A program made the translations under genes and the position numbers. The notes below the pieces were generated by a model. That model was given only the letters and a program-made list of their open reading frames with translations, did no database searches and was not told where the DNA came from. Positions 58,681-64,000 of a stretch of DNA of 64,000 nt are shown here, in pieces (position 1 is the stretch's first letter; every line of letters begins with the position of its first letter). The stretch is from NCBI GenBank assembly GCA_948329865.1, contig OX415249.1, positions 7,934,001 through 7,998,000 on the forward strand, written 5' to 3'. This DNA is from Linaria vulgaris (Eukaryota > Streptophyta > Magnoliopsida > Lamiales > Plantaginaceae).

Positions 58681-61600
58681 CATGGATTAAATTCTCGATT
58701 TTGTATTATATTTCAGCCATATAAGCTTTTATGACCTGTTTCAAATAAGTCAAAAAAGTAGTCGTTGAAAATGAGCTGGAAAAACACTTTATGCCTTTCA
58801 CACTTCACACTTCACACTCATATGACTTGAAAACAAGTATTTTCGGGGAAATAGGTAGGAAGGAATTATGATTCTCAATAAGCTCGAGATTGAAAGCTAG
58901 AAAATCTATGATATTGTGGAGCACTTGCAATTTACCAAAACTTGAGGGCCTACTCCTTACATAGAAAAACCTAAATTGGAAATTTCACAAGCAATTCTCA
59001 TACTTATAGACCGAATTACCGATTATGTATTGTATTTCAGTCACTTATCTTTTATGGACATATTTCAAATTAGTCAAATAATAGTTGTTGAAAATGGGCT
59101 GGAAAATCACTTTCTGCTTTTCACACTTTGCATCCACAAAAATTTGTAAACAAAAATATTTCAAAACTTTTGAGAAAGCAGTCGGAAATTCGAATATACG
59201 ATATGCTCGAGATTGTTTTATTGCAATGTACCAAAACTTTGGGGTCTATCCTACAAGTCATTTATCATCTCAAACCACAAAACCAAAATTCCAAGGAACA
59301 GATTGTAATAGATTCAAACTTTGGTGACCCTACGAAACTCATATCCCCACTCACATAAAACTAAACTTTTGTGACTATTTCAAACGAGTCAAAAAAAATA
59401 ATTGTTGAAATGAGCTCGAAAAGTAGTTTTCCCCTTTCACACTCTGCATCCACAAGATTGTAAAATGAAAATGTTTCAATACTTTCGAGGAAACAATCAA
59501 ATCTCAATACACTCGAAATTGTAGTAATTACAATGTACCAAAACTTTTGGGGATATATCCTATATAAAAGAAAGTACTAAATGACCTTCTAAAACCCCTA
59601 AAATCATAAGTTAAGGGCATAAATTGTAATAACCCCAAAGTTTGAGGACCTAATAAGAAACTTCATATCACCATTTGAATAAAGCAAAACTTTTATGACA
59701 TATCCAAATGAGTCAAAAAAAATAGTCATTGAAATGAGCTGAAAAATCACATTCCCCCTTTCACACACTACATCCACATGCTTCTGAAACGAAAATATTT
59801 CAATACTTTGGAGGAAATAGTCATGATTCCTGATTCTCGATACACTCAATATTGTAGTAATTACAATTTACTAAAACTTTTGGTGATATATCCTATACAA
59901 AAGAAAGTACTAAATGACCTTCTAAAACCTCAAAATCATAAGTTAAGGGCATTATTGTAATAAATCCAAAGTTTGAGGACCTAATAAGAAACTTCATATC
60001 ACCATTCGTATAAAGCAAAACTTTTATGGCATATCCAAATGAGTTAAAAAACTAGTCGTTGAAATGAGCTGGAAAATCACATTCCCCTTTTCACACTCTG
60101 CATCCATAGGATTCTAATACGGAAATGTTTCAATAATTTTGAGGAAACAGTCAAGATTCTTGATTCTCGATACACTCGAGATTGTAGTAATTACAATTTA
60201 TCAAAACTTTTGGGGATATATCCTAAATAAAAGAAAGTACTAAATGACCTTCTAAAACCCTAAAATCATAAGTTAAAGGCATAAATTGTAATAATCCCAA
60301 AGTTTGAGGACCTAATAAGAAACTTCATATCACCATTCGAATAAAGCAAAACTTTTATGACATATCCAAATGAGTAAAAAAAATAGTCATTGAAATGAGT
60401 TGGAAAATCACATTCCTCCTTTCACACTCTGCATCCACATGATTCTAAAACTGAAATGTTTCAATACTTTTGGGGAAATAGTCAAGATTCTTGATTCTTG
60501 ATACACTCGATATTGTAGTAATTACAATTTACCAAAACTTTTGGGGATATATCCTATATAAGAGAAAGTACTAAATGACCTTCTAAAACCCCAAAATCTT
60601 AGGTTAAGGGCATAAATTGTAATAAATTCAAAGTTTGAGGGCCTAATAAGAAATTTCATATCACCATTCAAATAAAGCAAAACTTTTATGACATATCCAA
60701 ATGTGTCAAAAAAGTAGTCGTTGAAATGAGCTGGAAAATCACATTCCCCCTTTCACACCCTACATCCACATGATTCTAAAATGGAAATGTTTCAATACTT
60801 TTGAGGAAATAGTCGGAATTCTTGATTCTCGATACACTTGAGATTGTAGTAATTACAATTTACCAAAACTTTTGGGGATATATCCTATATAAGAGAAAGT
60901 ACTAAATGACCTTCTAAAATCCCAAAATCTTAGGTTAATGGCATAAATTATAATAAATTCAAAGTTTGAGGGCCTAATAAGAAATTTCATATCACCATTC
61001 AAATAAAGCAAAACTTTTATGACATATCCAAATGTGTCAAAAAAGTAGTCGTTGAAATGAGCTGGAAAATCACATTCCCCCTTTCACACCCTACATCCAC
61101 ATGATTCTAAAATGGAAATGTTTCAATACTTTTGAGGAAATAGTCGGAATTCTTGATTCTCGATACACTTGAGATTGTAGTAATTATAATTTACCAAAAC
61201 TTTTGGGGATATATCCTATATAAAAGAAAGTACTAAATGATCTTCTAAAACTACAAAATCAAAAGTTAAAAGGCATAAACTGTAATAAACCCAACTTTGG
61301 GGACCTAATAAGAAAAATCATATTACCATTCCCAATAAAGCTAAACTTTTACGACATATTCCTAATGAGTCATAAAAGTTGCCGTTGGAGATGGGTTGGA
61401 AAAAAATACTTTATGCCTTTTACACTTTGAGTCCATAGAATTCGAAAACATACACGTTTAGATTGTTTCAAGGAAACAACTAGAAATCTAATTCTCGATA
61501 CACCAGTGATTGAAAACTAGAATAACAAAGACACGATGTGGCAATTGCAACTTACCAAAACTTCAAGACCTACTTTACATAAGAGAAAAGAAAACCCTGA

Positions 61601-62060
61601 AATGACCATCTAAAACCACAAAACAAAAGCTCACTGCATAAAATATAATAAACCCAAACTTTGGGGGCCTAATAAAAAACTTTATATCACCATTCCCAAT
61701 AAAGAAAAACTTTTATGACGTATTCCTAATGAGTCATAAAAGTTGTCGTTGAAAATGAGCTGGAAAACAAAACACTTTCTGCCTTTCACACTCTGCGTCC
61801 ACAGGATTGAAAAACAGAAACCCTTTTGAACTGATTCTCGATACACCCGAGATTGAAAACTAGAACAACAAAGCCACCACGTAGCAAATTGCAACTTACT
61901 AAACCTTCAAGGCCTACTCTATTTAAGAAAAAAAGAAACCCCCCTAAAATTACCATCTAAAACCACAAAACAAAAAGCTCTAGTCATAAGTTGTAATAAA
62001 CCTAAACTTTGGGTACTCAATACAAAACTTCATATCACCTCTCCACAATATAAAGCAACC
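58680..62060. repeat. About 330-bp tandem repeat array (satellite-like), ten units
   Basis: The word TTCACAC (once TTACAC) recurs at 58797, 59120, 59436, 59760, 60090, 60421, 60752, 61083, about 61420 and 61785: periods 323, 316, 324, 330, 331, 331, 331, about 337 and 365. Each unit contains GTCGTTGAAATGAGCTGG, TTCTCGATACACTCGA and CAAAACTTTTGGGG-type words. Central units (60090-61400) are most alike and the edges are diverged, the usual pattern of a tandem array homogenised in its middle. No coding capacity. Confidence 0.93.
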
Positions 62061-62151
62061 TCATTACACTACCAGCTGTAGTAATAAAAATATTACCAAA
62101 GAGATTATTTTTCTCCCAAAATAGAAAAACTGTTTCAACCCCAAAAGCAAA

Positions 62152-62178
62152 CACACACACATACACACACACACCACC
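62152..62178. repeat. (CA)n microsatellite upstream of SWI3C
   Basis: CACACA run with one interruption, in the presumed 5' UTR about 90 bp before the ATG. Confidence 0.8.
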
Positions 62179-62259
62179 TCACCAATCACTGAGACCCCAC
62201 AAATTTCTCCTCCATAAACCTCCCAACAATTTCAAACCCCTCCATAATTCCCTCCAGCA

Positions 62260-64000
62260 ATGCCAGCTTCCTCCTCCGGTAACTCTCTCTAAAACCCCTA
62301 AATTTTACTCTTTTTTTTCTTCTTGAATTTACGCTATAAGCTCAAAAAGTTTGCATTTTTATATGTAATTCGTGTAATTCGACCTGTAAAGCTGCGGATT
62401 GGTTAATTTATTGTGCATTTCGTGCGTTAATTTTGTGGAATTGAGTAAAGGGGTAGTGGGTGGTTTTTCTTTTTTTAGTGTATGCAACGTGTTTGTTGAA
62501 TTGAAGGGGAGGTGTTGGGTATTATTTATCGGAAATTTTTGTAGGCGCTGCACGTGTCGAATATTGACGGTGAAGTATTTTGGCGTGTTGCGCGTTTTAG
62601 GTGAATTAGTGGACTGATTTGGTAAATTTGGGTGAGTTTTGGGTTTTTACGTGGTTTTACAGACGTGGTTGTTCAAACTCGTTGTGAAACGTGGAACGGG
62701 AAATGGGTGTAATTTGCTCTTTAAAGCTACGGATTGATTAAAATATTGTACATTTCATGCGTTAATTATGTGGAATTGAGTAAAGTTGTGGTCGTTCTTT
62801 TTGAAGTGTATGCAATCCGTTTGTGAAATTGAAGTGGGGCTGTTGGATTTTGTCTTTTTTTGGGAAGTTTGTAGGTGGTGTTGGGGGTGAAAATTGAAGC
62901 TGAAGCGTTTTTGGGTGTTGTGTGTTTTAGGCGAATTTATGGATGTAATTTGAGGGAGATGTTGGGTTTTACGTGGTTTGCGGATGTAATGTACAACCTG
63001 TTTTGATACGTGAAATCAGAGATGTGTGTTTGTTTGCGCAGAAGAGTTTCAGGATTGAAGCTGCTGGGATTTTGAAATATCTGGACTTTGCTTTTGATAC
63101 CTTCTTCTTTGAATTAGTAAAATTGAACTTAAATATGAATTTTGTGCCTTCTGTCCTTTTTTTTTTTTTTTTTTTTATTTCTTAAAAAGATTAATTTTCC
63201 CCTTTTCAGAGATTAGAGCAAAGTGGAGGAAGCGGAAAAGGGATCAGGCGGCACGTAAATCGAAACTGAAAGAACAGGAGAATGAAGACATGTTTGAGGA
63301 AAATGAAGATGACGACGACGCCGATCTGGATCCTCATCAAAACCAGGGAACGGAAGATGATCCCCTTAATCATGGTGTGGGTCGGACTAACCAGTCATCA
63401 CGCGAGAGGGAGACTGAAAAGTTGGTCGATGGTGGAATGAAGATTTCTGAGTTTCCAATTGCAATCAAGAGGGTGGTGAATAGGCCCCATTCGTCAGTCA
63501 TTAAAATTGTGGAAGCAGAGAGGGCTGCACAGAATTTTCAGGGTAGAGGCCAGGGGCACGGTGGAATTCCATCACTAGAAAACATTTCTTATGGACAGCT
63601 GCAGGCACTCTCTGCTGTGCCCCGAGATAGTCCAGCTGTGTTAGGGGCTCTTGCTGATGAGAGTGCAAGTGGCAGTGGGGTTGGATCGTATGTGATCACA
63701 CCACCTCGGATTAGTGCAGGACATGGGGTTATCAAAAGGCTTGGGAGTGCAGCTCGTGTCCATGTTGTCCCAGCACATTCAGGTTACTCATTTTCCTTCT
63801 GCATCATATTCATATCCTTTTTGGTGATATATTAAGTTCATTTGTGCTTTTGTTGGTGGTATTGGAAATGGCAAATGAATCTGGGTGAGCCCGTGTTCTA
63901 CTTCATGCTTCGATACGAAGCAGTTTAAGTAATAACTTGAACACAATCGACTGACGGAAGAATTGCAAGATCTATTACTTTACATATTTATTTCTAGACT
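62260..64000 (+). CDS. SWI3C: SWI/SNF complex subunit SWI3C (5' part; continues past the window)
   Basis: Exon 1 (62260-62278, MPASSS plus one base) joins across a 931-bp intron to exon 2 (63210-63782), giving EIRAKWRKRKRDQAARKSKL, an acidic stretch (ENEDDDDADLD), and the conserved ISEFPIAIKRVVNRPHSSV, SLENISYGQLQALSAVP and SYVITPPRI blocks, ending VHVVPAHS before a GTTACT donor. These match plant SWI3C (CHB3) ahead of its SWIRM domain; SWIRM, SANT and leucine-zipper parts must lie beyond 64000. SWI3C is a core scaffold subunit of plant SWI/SNF remodellers acting in the nucleus with BRAHMA. The start codon fits family N-termini (MPAS). 63783-64000 is intron. Confidence 0.92.
62370..63000. repeat. 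Diverged tandem duplication inside SWI3C intron 1
   Basis: 62370-62700 and about 62703-63000 share, in order, AAAGCTxCGGATTG, CATTTCxTGCGTTAATT, TGTGGAATTGAGTAAAG, GTGTATGCAA and TTTTAGG(T/C)GAATT at an offset of about 333 bp. Confidence 0.85.

Noticed and set aside
1..64000. tRNA, rRNA or microRNA genes
   Set aside because: No tRNA cloverleaf or rRNA stretch was recognised by eye. The long inverted repeats present belong to transposons. A tRNA or structure search would be decisive.

Overview
This is nuclear DNA of a flowering plant, probably a eudicot. Genes are split by many short, AT-rich introns. Arabidopsis-type telomere repeats (TTTAGGG) occur inside one transposon. The families present (GH35 beta-galactosidase, plant OGG1, SWI3C, MULE, CACTA, Sirevirus-like Copia) are plant-typical. 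The species cannot be named from the sequence.

Layout. 1-6.9 kb: a complete Mutator-like element (MULE) bounded exactly by a 9-bp target duplication and 201-bp terminal inverted repeats. It carries a three-exon transposase gene and, convergent to it, a GRF zinc-finger/Myb-SANT-like accessory region. 7.4-11.5 kb: intron-retaining wrecks of three unrelated genes (kinesin-7, a bHLH factor, replication factor C subunit 3). 12.4-19.4 kb: beta-galactosidase copy A (18 exons, intact). 20.0-28.6 kb: a decayed Sirevirus-like Copia retrotransposon. 30.6-39.3 kb: an 8.7-kb LTR element without recognisable genes, full of internal tandem repeats. 39.7-52.1 kb: beta-galactosidase copy B, with the same 18 exons but bloated by a CACTA transposon in intron 2 and a short internally deleted LTR element plus another insert in intron 3. 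52.8-55.1 kb: OGG1 on the minus strand. 55.3-58.0 kb: a second, older Copia pol remnant ending in a long G-tract. 58.7-62.1 kb: ten units of a roughly 330-bp tandem repeat. 62.26 kb to the end: the first exons of SWI3C.

Four genes look functional. Two secreted GH35 beta-galactosidases arose by tandem duplication of a block that included promoter and downstream flank. OGG1 repairs 8-oxoguanine. SWI3C is a core subunit of SWI/SNF chromatin remodelling complexes. The rest is transposon and repeat sequence, much of which landed between or inside the duplicated beta-galactosidases without breaking their reading frames.

The most unusual signals are: the CACTA element, with about 30 palindromic sites whose arms are conserved while the centres vary, plus an embedded telomere-repeat run; strong over-representation of the palindrome TTGCAA in the Sirevirus-like element; and the gene-less LTR element with 69-bp and about 190-bp tandem arrays.
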